A stretch of 64,000 nt of DNA, from assembly GCA_963667535.2 (NCBI GenBank), contig CAXXDU010000002.1, positions 2,914,001 through 2,978,000 on the forward strand. Reading direction: 5' to 3'. Positions 18,760 to 26,436 of this stretch are shown piece after piece (position 1 is the first letter of the stretch; the number at the start of each line of letters is the position of its first letter). Under the pieces are notes generated by a model. It saw nothing but the letters and a program-made list of their open reading frames with translations. It had not been told where the DNA came from and searched no databases. Position numbers and translations under genes: made by a program. The stretch comes from UBA5614 sp963667535. Its GTDB lineage: Bacteria; Cloacimonadota; Cloacimonadia; Cloacimonadales; Cloacimonadaceae.

Positions 18760-19078
18760 CCCTACGACTATCATAAACAACCTGGTTAGCAAAACACCGT
18801 TAAAAACGAGCAAGAACTATATGCCTAAAATCCCTTTTCTTGCTCTTAAGTTCTCCTTATCTGTTGTCTATATATTTAGTGTTTGACGCAGGGAGTCTTC
18901 TGGGAGTCATCAGGGAGTTTATAGAGACTTTAGTCCCCGATGACTTCCTGTAGATTCTCTTTAGAGTCTTTGTCAAATCCTCTGGTCAGTTAAGGTATAA
19001 ACAGGAGGTTAAGAAGGGATAATAAGCAAGTATGGATAGAGAAAGAGAAAGAAGAAGAAGAAGAGAGAGAGATAGAAT
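18760..19078 (+). repeat. Dispersed structured element, copy 1 (11-nt phased palindrome)
   Basis: A non-coding element with a pyrimidine-rich leader (cccttttcttgctcttaag), a 96-bp palindrome at 18882-18977 closed by TTTGAC/GTCAAA, a conserved trailer (tctggtcagttaaggtataaacagg) and a purine-rich tail (gagaaagagaaagaagaag). In the palindrome GGG runs start at 18891, 18902 and 18913, exactly 11 nt apart, and C-starting units follow at 18935, 18946, 18957, 18968 and 18979. A near-identical-length copy lies at 56670-56915. Its strand is arbitrary. Confidence 0.8.
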
Positions 19079-19080
19079 AA

Positions 19081-19355
19081 GTATTTAATAATTTACTAAG
19101 AGCACCTCTGAGTTAATCCCAGCGGGATGAAACGTATTAACGACGGGCTTTAGCCCGGCGCATATCCCACATAATTGAGTGCCGTAGGTACGAAACATTA
19201 TTGCATCTTATCTGGTATTGAATTGTGCCGTCCTACCGGAATCAGGTTTTCTATATCTCTGACCCAGCACTAACGTGCTGGGTTTCATAGTAACGTCCTA
19301 CGGACTTACAAGCGATATCCACTTCATCTCAGCGACGCTGCGCTAACAAATACGT
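19081..19355. repeat. Cluster of small hairpins of the 'cagcgggatgaaac / ccagcac-gtgctgg' type
   Basis: A gene-free stretch with several short palindromes: cgggc-ttta-gcccg (19144-19157), cccagcac-taac-gtgctggg (19263-19282), and mirrored phrases gtgccgtaggtacg and gtcctacggac. Similar strings occur as intergenic repeats in Bacteroidetes-type genomes (recall, not verified). No open frame with a ribosome-binding site is present. Confidence 0.6.
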
Positions 19356-19357
19356 CC

Positions 19358-19763
19358 TACGGCTATCATAAAAACCAACAGGATTAGCAAAACACTTATT
19401 ACGGATAAGCACTGTCACGTACCAAATATCCTTTTTTGCTCCTACTTGCCCCCTCTTATTCCTTAAACGATACGAAGGATATACAAGATAGATATAAGGG
19501 GTTTCTAAGGGCTTTCCCCTTAGAAACCCCTTAGAAACCCCTTTGATCTCTGTAGGATCTATTAATGAAGAATTGAGAGCTAAATGAGGTATAGATTACG
19601 CTTCGCCGTGATAAAGTGTTCTCTTACTTATCCGTTCCTCCCTGTTCGAAATATGAGTTCCAAGATGGAACCTGTTGAGAATCTGTTGGGAACCTCCTGG
19701 GCTAAGCCCAGGAGGTTCCCAAGAGGTTCTTTCCCGGAATAGTTGTTTATCCCATATTTGGAA
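19358..19763 (+). repeat. Dispersed structured element, copy 2 (phased palindrome plus 119-bp module)
   Basis: It starts with a leader related to copy 1 (cctacggctatcataaa...gattagcaaaacac). A phased palindrome spans 19487-19563: ggggtttctaa (19498-19508), centre gggctttcccc (19509-19519), then ttagaaacccc twice (19520-19541), all in 11-nt register. A second module at 19645-19763 is closed by TTCGAAATATG/CATATTTGGAA and contains a perfect 14-bp stem, gggaacctcctggg / cccaggaggttccc. The same two-module arrangement occurs at 35200-35663. Confidence 0.8.
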
Positions 19764-19880
19764 AGTGGAGGCATCAAATGAGAATGGAGAACTTATGAAA
19801 TTGAGACGTGATGGAGTCTCTGAGACTCTGCATCGCTGGGTTAATAAAAAAGCTATACAGCAATTCTATATGTTAAAAGC

Positions 19881-20125
19881 GTTTGGACAGCTTTGGAAAG
19901 CTATCCTACTGGTCGTAGGTTACCTGCCTCAGGTGACCAAAGATAGCTACGCATTGGATTCAATTCGTTTGGACAGCTTTGGAAAGCTATCCTACGATTG
20001 TAGTTTACCTGCCTCAGGTGACCAGGAATGCTGACGCTTGCTTGAAAAATACGTTTGGACAACTGAGGACAGTTATCCTACAGTTATAACAAAGTAAGCA
20101 AATTACAAAACCGCCTGAAGGCGGG
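19881..20125. repeat. Array of GTTTGGACA...TATCCTAC repeats
   Basis: Three copies of gtttggacag(c/a)...ctatcctac begin at 19881, 19977 and 20053. They are interleaved with ggttacctgcctcaggtgacc phrases and end in accgcctgaaggcgggact. Each copy can fold as GGA-AGCT/AGCT-TCC-like hairpins. The same composite occurs at 57247-57476, in the same order at its end. Confidence 0.75.
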
Positions 20126-20134
20126 ACTAAAAAC

Positions 20135-20175
20135 AATAAAAAAGAAAAAGAGGTTGATTTGGGGTCAACCTCTTT
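20135..20175 (-). terminator. Intrinsic terminator of the LPP20-like lipoprotein gene
   Basis: Stem aaagaggttga (20147-20157) / tcaacctcttt (20165-20175). On the - strand it is followed by tttctttttt. It lies 27 bp beyond the stop codon. Confidence 0.87.
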
Positions 20176-20201
20176 CTTGTTTGGGGAAGTGAGCTTGGGG
20201 T

Positions 20202-20759
20202 CTATTTAGTATTATCGTCTAATTCTTTAAATGCCTGAGAAGCTTTGAACTGGTTGTAAAGAGCTTCTTCGTTACGGATTTGGTTGGCTACATTCTTATT
20301 GACTTCAGTTTTGGGAATCAGCATTTGAATAAAAGTTTTATAGCGGTCGCCATCTTTGGTTGTAATGAGTATAGTCTCGGTTTTACCCGGCATTACATTG
20401 GAAAAGCGGGCATCAGAAACTGCTTTAATCACTTTCTGTGATAGAGCAAGTACCTGTGGGTCTTTGACTCCTGCTTCTTCTTCGTAGTTTTTAATCATAC
20501 CTTTGACGTTGATTTCCACATACTGAGCTGCTTCCAATAAAGCATTAGCTTTGGCTGCGTCCATAGAAGCAGTTTCGCTAACCTTTTCAGCTTGCCCGTA
20601 TGAACAAATATGCTTTTCACTGGGTTGAGTATTCCACCAGTCCGGACGGTAGATTTTTTGAGCACCGGCAGGTTTATTATCTGAATTACCACCACAACCC
20701 CAGACGACTAATAACATCAGGGCAAACACAAGCATTAAAAGCATTTGTGAACGTTTCAT
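20202..20759 (-). CDS. LPP20-like lipoprotein
   Basis: A 185-aa predicted lipoprotein: basic N-terminus, hydrophobic helix and lipobox ending in VVWGC. The mature part contains a DWW motif followed by GQAEKVSETASMDAAKANALLEAA, which matches the LPP20/FlgT-N type fold in which an Ala-rich helix packs on a small sheet. The ATG at 20759 is selected because GGAGG lies 5 nt upstream; an in-frame TTG at 20771 overlaps that site. Function is unknown; relatives are envelope lipoproteins in Helicobacter and FCB bacteria. Confidence 0.8.
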   Translation of the reverse strand: MKRSQMLLMLVFALMLLVVWGCGGNSDNKPAGAQKIYRPDWWNTQPSEKHICSYGQAEKVSETASMDAAKANALLEAAQYVEINVKGMIKNYEEEAGVKDPQVLALSQKVIKAVSDARFSNVMPGKTETILITTKDGDRYKTFIQMLIPKTEVNKNVANQIRNEEALYNQFKASQAFKELDDNTK

Positions 20760-20835
20760 ATTTTCCTCCAACGGGACTTATTTATCAATGGTAGAAGCTT
20801 TCTTCGGGTAGCAAATCATGTCAAGACTAAATTAC

Positions 20836-21876
20836 TTATTTATAGATTTGCTTTTGCTTACTCATGTGTTCTGCATAGGTTTTGGAAAAGATATTATTAC
20901 CCTCAAAATCAGCAAAGAAATAGAGATATTCGGTATCCTGAGGTTGATACACAGCCTGGAGTGATGACACACTGGGATTACAGATGGGAGTGGGAGGCAA
21001 ACCGCTAATCTGGTATGTATTGTATTCGGAATCTGTCTTGAGGTCATCATAGGTAAGTCTTTTACGGTGGATTCCTTGGCGTTCCAGGGAATAGTCAACT
21101 GTCGGGCAGCTTTCCAGCTTCATTTTCTTTTTTAGTCTGTTTAGATAAACACCTGCTATGATGGGTTTTTCTGCTTCTTTTACAGCTTCCTGCTCAACAA
21201 TTGAAGCCATAATCAGGTCTTGGTAAAATTGCTTTTCATCTGTGATAGTGATGTTTGCTTTAGCCAGTCTGGCAAAGAACTCTTTGGTCATAATAGTAAA
21301 GATTTGCTCCGGGGTCAAATCAATATCAAAGGCATAAGTTTCAGGATAAAGAAAGCCTTCCAGAGTTTTCCAGTTATGTCCTGTAAGTCTTTTTACCACA
21401 ATTGGGTCTGTGGCAACTGCCATCAGTTCATCATAGTTTCCAATACCGCTTTTTTCCATTGCTTTCATAGTGCTATACAAGGAAAATCCTTCCGGTATGG
21501 TCAGATGCAACAGCGTTGAATTGCCTTCTCTGATTTTGATAATAGTCTGCATGATACTTACATTACCACCAAAGACATACCTTCCTGCCTTCAGATGTCT
21601 GTCACTTTTACTGATGCGTGCCAGGATATTGAACCAGAAAGCGCTTCTGATAACATTACTCGTTTTGAGTTCCTGTGCAATCGTTTTTGTTGTCTCACCT
21701 TGTTGAATCCTGATAATGACTTCGTTTGTATTCAAAGGCATAAAGATGGTGTAGGCAATGGGTATATTTACGGCTATTGTGATTAAAACAATGCGAATCA
21801 GGATTATAAAGCGCGGTTTGAAAAACCAGCCGGTAGGTTTGAATTCTTCTTTTCTAGTTTCAATATCAGTCTTCAT
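20836..21876 (-). CDS. mltG: Endolytic murein transglycosylase MltG
   Basis: A YceG-like inner-membrane lytic transglycosylase that cuts nascent glycan strands. The 346-aa protein has a cytoplasmic N-terminus, a membrane helix (about 22-47), a LysM-like subdomain (IRIQQGETTKTIAQEL) and the catalytic domain with the ASIVEQEA motif (catalytic Glu ~228) and GLPPTPICNPS. The ATG at 21876 has GGAGA about 9 nt upstream, better spaced than the GTG at 21885. It overlaps the end of ruvX by 11 bp, a common mltG-ruvX arrangement. Confidence 0.93.
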   Translation of the reverse strand: MKTDIETRKEEFKPTGWFFKPRFIILIRIVLITIAVNIPIAYTIFMPLNTNEVIIRIQQGETTKTIAQELKTSNVIRSAFWFNILARISKSDRHLKAGRYVFGGNVSIMQTIIKIREGNSTLLHLTIPEGFSLYSTMKAMEKSGIGNYDELMAVATDPIVVKRLTGHNWKTLEGFLYPETYAFDIDLTPEQIFTIMTKEFFARLAKANITITDEKQFYQDLIMASIVEQEAVKEAEKPIIAGVYLNRLKKKMKLESCPTVDYSLERQGIHRKRLTYDDLKTDSEYNTYQISGLPPTPICNPSVSSLQAVYQPQDTEYLYFFADFEGNNIFSKTYAEHMSKQKQIYK

Positions 21877-22291
21877 GATTGTCACTCTCCAGATACCTTT
21901 TTAAGATTAGACATGCTGCCATGGCGTCAATGACAGTTCTGGCTTTCTTCCAGTCATAGCCCATCTGCTTCAGAAGCTCATTAGCCTCAGAAGTGGTATA
22001 GCGTTCATCCCAGCCAATAACAGGCAGGGAAATCTGTTCTTTAATTTTGTCAATAAAAGCCATAGTCTCATTGGTCTTTTCAGTGGGATTGCCTTCAATA
22101 CTCCAGGGTATGCCGATGATGATTTTGCCTACACATTGCTCAGTAATAATCCTGTTGAGTTCGCTGACTATGTGTTCAAATGAAAGATTAGCAATTGTCT
22201 CAAAGGGTTTGGCAAACATGTGCATCGGGTCAGATAGAGCTAATCCGATGCGCTTTTCACCATAATCAACAGCAAGAATACGTGTTGCCAT
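21866..22291 (-). CDS. ruvX: YqgF/RuvX-type nuclease (Holliday junction resolvase-like, pre-16S rRNA processing)
   Basis: A 141-aa RNase H-fold protein. Motifs are the N-terminal DYGEKRIGLALSDP with the first catalytic Asp, the IGIPWSIEGNPTEKT strand-turn, and the DERYTTSEA segment with the second acidic cluster; a further Asp occurs in VIDAMAA near the C-terminus. In E. coli YqgF acts in 16S rRNA 5' processing. It is followed by mltG (overlap) and preceded by a lipoprotein gene whose stop overlaps its start by one base. Confidence 0.94.
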   Translation of the reverse strand: MATRILAVDYGEKRIGLALSDPMHMFAKPFETIANLSFEHIVSELNRIITEQCVGKIIIGIPWSIEGNPTEKTNETMAFIDKIKEQISLPVIGWDERYTTSEANELLKQMGYDWKKARTVIDAMAACLILKRYLESDNHED

Positions 22292-22875
22292 CAGATATTC
22301 GATTCGTCACGCCAGATAGCAATATACCAGCGGTTATTAATTGGTTTCAGATAAAAACGGGCAACGCCGTTAGAGGTTAGATTACTGCCGTTGGCAGTGT
22401 AAGTGAGTTCCAGATTAAAAAGACAGGGGATTACCACCCACTCTTCATGACCTACCTGAGTATCGGATTCCCATTGTGCTTGCGGAGGAACCTGAAGCCG
22501 CAGATTAATCTGGTCAGGAGGAGGATAAATTCCATCGGTTGAGCCTTCCAGAAAGAGATTGGTATGATATTCCACTTCCTGTTCAAAGCCCCACCAACTG
22601 TCTTTTAATCCATCATCATTCCAGTCAATCCCAATTACGTTAACTTCTGCGGAAAGTAATTCAAAGCGAAAGTCCGGTGCCAGGCAGCTTTGGAATAAAT
22701 TAATATTCTTCTGTTTATATGACAATTCCAAGGCTAATAAAACAGCTTCGGGTGAGTCGTTAATTTGGGTATTTATACCATTATTCCTGAGTTTGGGATG
22801 AAAAGGATTGGTACAGCTTGTCATCAGCAAACAGAAACAAATCAGGACGAGAATCAGTCTAAACCGAGAAATCAT
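22291..22875 (-). CDS. Lipoprotein with NTF2-like fold (A)
   Basis: A 194-aa lipoprotein: signal helix (~5-20) ending in a LMTSC lipobox. The mature region starts with SPEAVLLALELSYKQKNINLFQSCLAPDFRF, the alpha-helix cluster typical of NTF2/SnoaL-like folds, and ends in a sheet with FYLKPINNRWYIAIWRDE. No catalytic residues are evident. It overlaps the next upstream gene by 17 bp and ruvX by one base, so it is part of a four-gene run with mltG. It appears homologous in architecture to its upstream neighbour. Confidence 0.75.
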   Translation of the reverse strand: MISRFRLILVLICFCLLMTSCTNPFHPKLRNNGINTQINDSPEAVLLALELSYKQKNINLFQSCLAPDFRFELLSAEVNVIGIDWNDDGLKDSWWGFEQEVEYHTNLFLEGSTDGIYPPPDQINLRLQVPPQAQWESDTQVGHEEWVVIPCLFNLELTYTANGSNLTSNGVARFYLKPINNRWYIAIWRDESNI

Positions 22876-23419
22876 ACTTAAGTTTTCCCCAGGATGGGAG
22901 TATCGGATTTGAGGTTATTCTGTAATCATACCAGTTAATTATTCTCCAAAAGCCATTGTCCTGAACCATTTGCAGTTCCATTTTCCCGGCAAAAGTCCTT
23001 GTCTCCAGATTACGTTTGGCTATGATTGTATATGTTCTGTATAAGCGAATTGGCGTTGATTGTATATCATCCGGCTGATCCGGTATCGTTTGCAGTTCTA
23101 CCCTGATACTATCCGCCCAGTTATTGAGACTATATATCATATCCCGTTCATCGTCTCTGTTCCATGTATTGGTCAGATTGTAATCATTGATATCCTGTTG
23201 TGAAAAGTAGAATCTAAAATTTGGCATAAACAAATCGCTGTATTTTACTACATTCCGGTTGTCTTCATATCCGTATTCCAGATTCTGCAAGCTAAGCTGC
23301 CAGGTTGTATAGAAATTGTTCCATAAAGGTGGTTTATCCGGTGGCTGAGCCTCTCTCAAAGAGAAGATATTGCAACCGCATAAAAAGACTAATAATAGAA
23401 CCTGAATACATTTCATCAT
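22859..23419 (-). CDS. Lipoprotein with NTF2-like fold (B)
   Basis: A 186-aa predicted lipoprotein (lipobox around FLCGC). The mature chain has an aromatic-rich helix (LWNNFYTTWQLSLQNLEYGY), the SDLFMPNFRFYFSQQDIND strand and a C-terminal sheet ending in GFWRIINWYDYRI, mirroring the neighbour gene: helix, FRF strand, terminal W-R/W-Y strand. The ATG at 23419 is preferred because the upstream extension of the frame is not signal-like; no clear ribosome-binding site was found. It overlaps gene A by 17 bp. A tandem-duplication origin is inferred. Confidence 0.7.
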   Translation of the reverse strand: MMKCIQVLLLVFLCGCNIFSLREAQPPDKPPLWNNFYTTWQLSLQNLEYGYEDNRNVVKYSDLFMPNFRFYFSQQDINDYNLTNTWNRDDERDMIYSLNNWADSIRVELQTIPDQPDDIQSTPIRLYRTYTIIAKRNLETRTFAGKMELQMVQDNGFWRIINWYDYRITSNPILPSWGKLKYDFSV

Positions 23420-23508
23420 TTTAACATAGTAACAGATTGAAACAATCATGTCAATAGAAATTAGTGTTACCACACAGAATAACGCATTAAAATGAGTTTT
23501 TTTATCGC

Positions 23509-23536
23509 TTGACGTATTGAGTATTACTACTATGAT
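23509..23536 (+). promoter_or_regulatory. Sigma70-like promoter for the patatin gene
   Basis: TTGACG (23509-23514), a 16-nt spacer and TATGAT (23531-23536), 28 bp before the ATG at 23564. The region between 23420 and 23563 separates divergent genes. Confidence 0.75.
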
Positions 23537-23563
23537 GTAATTATCAAGAAGAAGGGTTGTCAA

Positions 23564-24481
23564 ATGAATCAAAATGCACGGATAGTATTAGGTGGAGGAG
23601 CAGCTTACGGACTAGCCCACATCGGCGTATTAAAAGCTCTGGAATCGCGCTATAATATAACCAGTATCGTCGGTACAAGTATGGGGGCAATTGTCGGAGG
23701 TCTCTATTCCATTGGGCATTCACCTGAGGAGCTTCTGGAATTTGCTACTAAAAACAATGCCAAACGCTTGTTTAATCCGTTGAATCTTGATAGGACACTT
23801 AGTGGTATCTTTGATGGCAGGAAAATTCTGAAGCTGTTTGAAGATTGGACAGAGAATGCAGAGATTGAAAGTTGCCGGATACCTTTTATAGCGATAAGCT
23901 ACGACTTAACAAAGCGCAATACAGTAGTTATCAACAGAGGTTTGATGGCAAAAGCGATGAGGGCTTCTTCATCTATTCCCTATCTGTTTTCACCCTTTAT
24001 CTGGGGCAAATATGCCCTGGTGGATGGTGGAGTTGAGTACCCGTTGCCACTTGGACTGGGTAAAGTTGCCACAGAAGAAATTGTGATAGCGGTGAATGTA
24101 TTGCCCTCGCGTTCCATACAACCGGAAAAGATTGATTTATCAGGCATTCACCCCAATAAATCTAAAATGAAACTGCATGAAGTCTTCCTGCGCAGTATTA
24201 TGCAAAATCAGGCATACCTGGCATTGCATTCAATCAAAGATAACAAACCTGATTTGGTTATTGATGCATATTATCCTCAGGGAAATGTATATGGATTTGA
24301 AGATGCAGAATCATACTATAACTGGGGCTTTGCTCAGGCTATTGAAGTACTGCGCAATGCCGAACAGCCAAACTATCCCCATTTACTCCGCAAAGAATAT
24401 CTGTCTCTTGTCTCAAAACTAAGCAAAGGTATGCAAAAGATTGTCTTTAATCTGGAAGATAACTGGAATGCTAAAAAGTAA
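23564..24481 (+). CDS. Patatin-like phospholipase (RssA-type)
   Basis: A 305-aa predicted serine lipid acyl hydrolase. The oxyanion-hole loop LGGGAAYGLAHIGVL (9-23), the nucleophile elbow GTSMG with Ser39, and the catalytic-dyad DGG motif with Asp154 are all present. There is no signal peptide, so it is cytoplasmic or peripheral. Residues beyond ~260 form a helical tail. It overlaps the following permease gene by 14 bp, and the two are probably co-transcribed from the promoter at 23509. Confidence 0.92.
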   Translation: MNQNARIVLGGGAAYGLAHIGVLKALESRYNITSIVGTSMGAIVGGLYSIGHSPEELLEFATKNNAKRLFNPLNLDRTLSGIFDGRKILKLFEDWTENAEIESCRIPFIAISYDLTKRNTVVINRGLMAKAMRASSSIPYLFSPFIWGKYALVDGGVEYPLPLGLGKVATEEIVIAVNVLPSRSIQPEKIDLSGIHPNKSKMKLHEVFLRSIMQNQAYLALHSIKDNKPDLVIDAYYPQGNVYGFEDAESYYNWGFAQAIEVLRNAEQPNYPHLLRKEYLSLVSKLSKGMQKIVFNLEDNWNAKK

Positions 24482-25754
24482 CGATACCCGCAACCATAGC
24501 TTTGGATTAATTACACAAAAACTCCTGAGAAATCCCAAAGGCAAGATAAGCGGAAAACACTGGTTAACTTTTACAGGGATTGCCTTTGGCATAATGGCTT
24601 TACTCTTGGTAAGCAGTGTTATGAACGGTTTTGACAAGGACATGCGGCAGAGGATAATCGGTACCAGAGCAGAAATCAGACTGCAAAATACTGATGCATC
24701 TCCCCTATCTGATTATCGGTCTATTATCAAGACTTTGGAAAGCTTACCATTTATCAAAGCAGCTTCACCTGTGAACAGGAATGAGCTGATGCTTGTGAAA
24801 GAATCTGCTATGGCTGCCATTATCTGCTACGGAGTGGACTTACCTAAACAACAATCAGTAAATCCTGTTCTGAAGCCCATTGATAAAGATGCGATGGTGA
24901 CAAAGGGGCATTGGCTTCAAGGTGTCGTCAGCGGTAAGGTTTCCCCAGAGAGCTTTGAAAATGACGGCATTATTTTAGGAGCAGATCTGGCTCAGAGCAT
25001 ATATGCCACTATTGGTGATACTCTACAATTGATTTCACCCTTAGGTACAATTCCCACACCGCTGGGAATGCTGCCCAAAACACGTTCATTGCGAGTCGTG
25101 GGGATTTTTATTGCCGGCATGCCGGAATACGACAGGCTTTACTGTTATGTTCCTTTGAATGTCGGTCAGTATTTCAGCGGTTATGGTGACCAGATTGACC
25201 ATATTGAAATGAAGACTAGCAATGTAAAGCAGCTTTTCAAAACAACAGGTCTCTTAAAAAAGCAGTTACCACAGTATAGCATTGAAAACTGGAGCAGCTT
25301 TGATACAAGTTTGTACAATGCTATGCATTTTGAAAAGTATATGATGCTGGTAATTCTGGGGCTGATGTTTATTATGGCTGCGTTTAATATAAGCGGCAGT
25401 ATTTATAAGACTATTGTCCAGAAACGCAAAGCTATAGGCATTCTAAAAACCATTGGTTACAGGGATAAGGAACTCATGACGCTGTTTATGCGACACGGTA
25501 TGATTATTGGTTTGGCAGGTATTTTCGCAGGAGTGGTCTTGTCTTTGGCATTGCTTATCTTGCAGATGAAAACAGGCATTATACAGCTTCCGGTCGGAAA
25601 CATGCCTAATCTGGTTTTACCGGTTGATTTAAGATTGGCTGATTTTGTATCAATCCCCTTAATCGCAACAGTTATAATTGGCTTTAGTGTATATTTACCT
25701 GCTCGTAGTGCCAGCAAAATAAATCCGATTAGCTTAATCAGGGAATTTGTTTAA
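24468..25754 (+). CDS. ABC transporter permease, LolC/LolE (FtsX/MacB-like)
   Basis: A 428-aa permease of the lipoprotein-releasing type. A first transmembrane helix (WLTFTGIAFGIMALLLVSS) is followed by a large periplasmic MacB_PCD domain (~60-270) and three C-terminal helices, with the FtsX motif around KRKAIGILKTIGYRDKELMTLF. LolC/E moves outer-membrane lipoproteins, which suits the many lipoproteins here. The ATG at 24468 lies inside the patatin gene (14-bp overlap). No LolD ATPase is adjacent. Generic MacB-type export is the alternative. Confidence 0.85.
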   Translation: MLKSNDTRNHSFGLITQKLLRNPKGKISGKHWLTFTGIAFGIMALLLVSSVMNGFDKDMRQRIIGTRAEIRLQNTDASPLSDYRSIIKTLESLPFIKAASPVNRNELMLVKESAMAAIICYGVDLPKQQSVNPVLKPIDKDAMVTKGHWLQGVVSGKVSPESFENDGIILGADLAQSIYATIGDTLQLISPLGTIPTPLGMLPKTRSLRVVGIFIAGMPEYDRLYCYVPLNVGQYFSGYGDQIDHIEMKTSNVKQLFKTTGLLKKQLPQYSIENWSSFDTSLYNAMHFEKYMMLVILGLMFIMAAFNISGSIYKTIVQKRKAIGILKTIGYRDKELMTLFMRHGMIIGLAGIFAGVVLSLALLILQMKTGIIQLPVGNMPNLVLPVDLRLADFVSIPLIATVIIGFSVYLPARSASKINPISLIREFV

Positions 25755-25784
25755 ATTATAATTTTATTCATAGATGGAGGATAT

Positions 25785-26258
25785 ATGTTAGACCGTAAAG
25801 AGACATTCAGACTGGCTATTCAGAATGAAATCAAATCACAGGTACTATATGAACTGATGTCAAAAAGTTTCAGGAATAAACCAGAATCCAGCCGAGAATT
25901 TGAGCAGCTCATCCCCTTGGAAAAGATGCATGAGGAAAAGCTGAAATCTGCCTTTAAAAAGGAATTTCCCAACGAAGTATTTCATCTTCCACCCAATCAA
26001 AAACCTGTAATGAAAGCATCTGACATTGATGAACCCAAAAAAGTGCTTGAATATGCAATATCCAGAGAAAATGATGCCAGCGACACGTATAAAGATATGG
26101 CACAAAACTCTACTGATAATGATGTAATAAGTTTGCTCCTGCAGCTTGCAAAAGAAGAAGAATACCACCGTACAATTCTGGAAAGGGAAATATTGTTGCT
26201 TCAGGGTATGATGACCTGGTATGACCCTTCAGAACTGAATGGCTTGGTTGAGGATTAG
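25785..26258 (+). CDS. Ferritin-like diiron protein (rubrerythrin family)
   Basis: A 157-aa four-helix ferritin-like protein. Metal-ligand motifs are seen as ExxxY in helix 1 (NEIKSQVLYELMS), LEKMHEEKL, ENDASDTYKDMA, and EEEYHRTIL, matching the ExxH pairs of rubrerythrin-type diiron sites. It lacks the C-terminal rubredoxin domain. This suggests a role in peroxide reduction or iron handling in an anaerobe. TGGAGG precedes the ATG. It is 30 bp after the permease gene and ends before a bidirectional terminator. Confidence 0.88.
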   Translation: MLDRKETFRLAIQNEIKSQVLYELMSKSFRNKPESSREFEQLIPLEKMHEEKLKSAFKKEFPNEVFHLPPNQKPVMKASDIDEPKKVLEYAISRENDASDTYKDMAQNSTDNDVISLLLQLAKEEEYHRTILEREILLLQGMMTWYDPSELNGLVED

Positions 26259-26378
26259 ATGTAGGGACAGATCTTGTGCGTGTCTGTTCGCTTAACTTAC
26301 TCCGCTGTTTTTTAACCGGTTAAGATTAGCCACGGTACAATAAAAGATATCATGATTTGATATAACAATAACAAAAAT

Positions 26379-26412
26379 AAGCCATCCAAGCGTAAGCAAA
26401 GATGGCTTTTGT
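26379..26412. terminator. Bidirectional terminator between convergent genes
   Basis: Stem aagccatc (26379-26386) / gatggctt (26401-26408), with tttt-gtc on the + side and a-ttttt-gtt on the - side. It serves the ferritin-like gene (+) and the C10 protease operon (-). Confidence 0.82.
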
Positions 26413-26436
26413 CATTTATGGAGTTTGAGCTTAGGT

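Noticed and set aside
18882..18977. CRISPR-like short repeats
   Set aside because: Units are only 11 nt, contiguous without spacers, and arranged as a palindrome. No cas gene is in the window.
19675..20034. 119-codon open frame, with a similar 67-codon frame at 35572-35775
   Set aside because: Their similar N-terminal parts come from the homologous 119-bp folded modules. There is no ribosome-binding site, and the frame runs through a 14-bp perfect hairpin and into the GTTTGGACA repeat array. I treat them as repeat-derived, not genes.
22859..23572. Longer 237-aa form of NTF2-like lipoprotein B
   Set aside because: The extension would overlap the divergent patatin promoter and bury the lipoprotein signal peptide internally.
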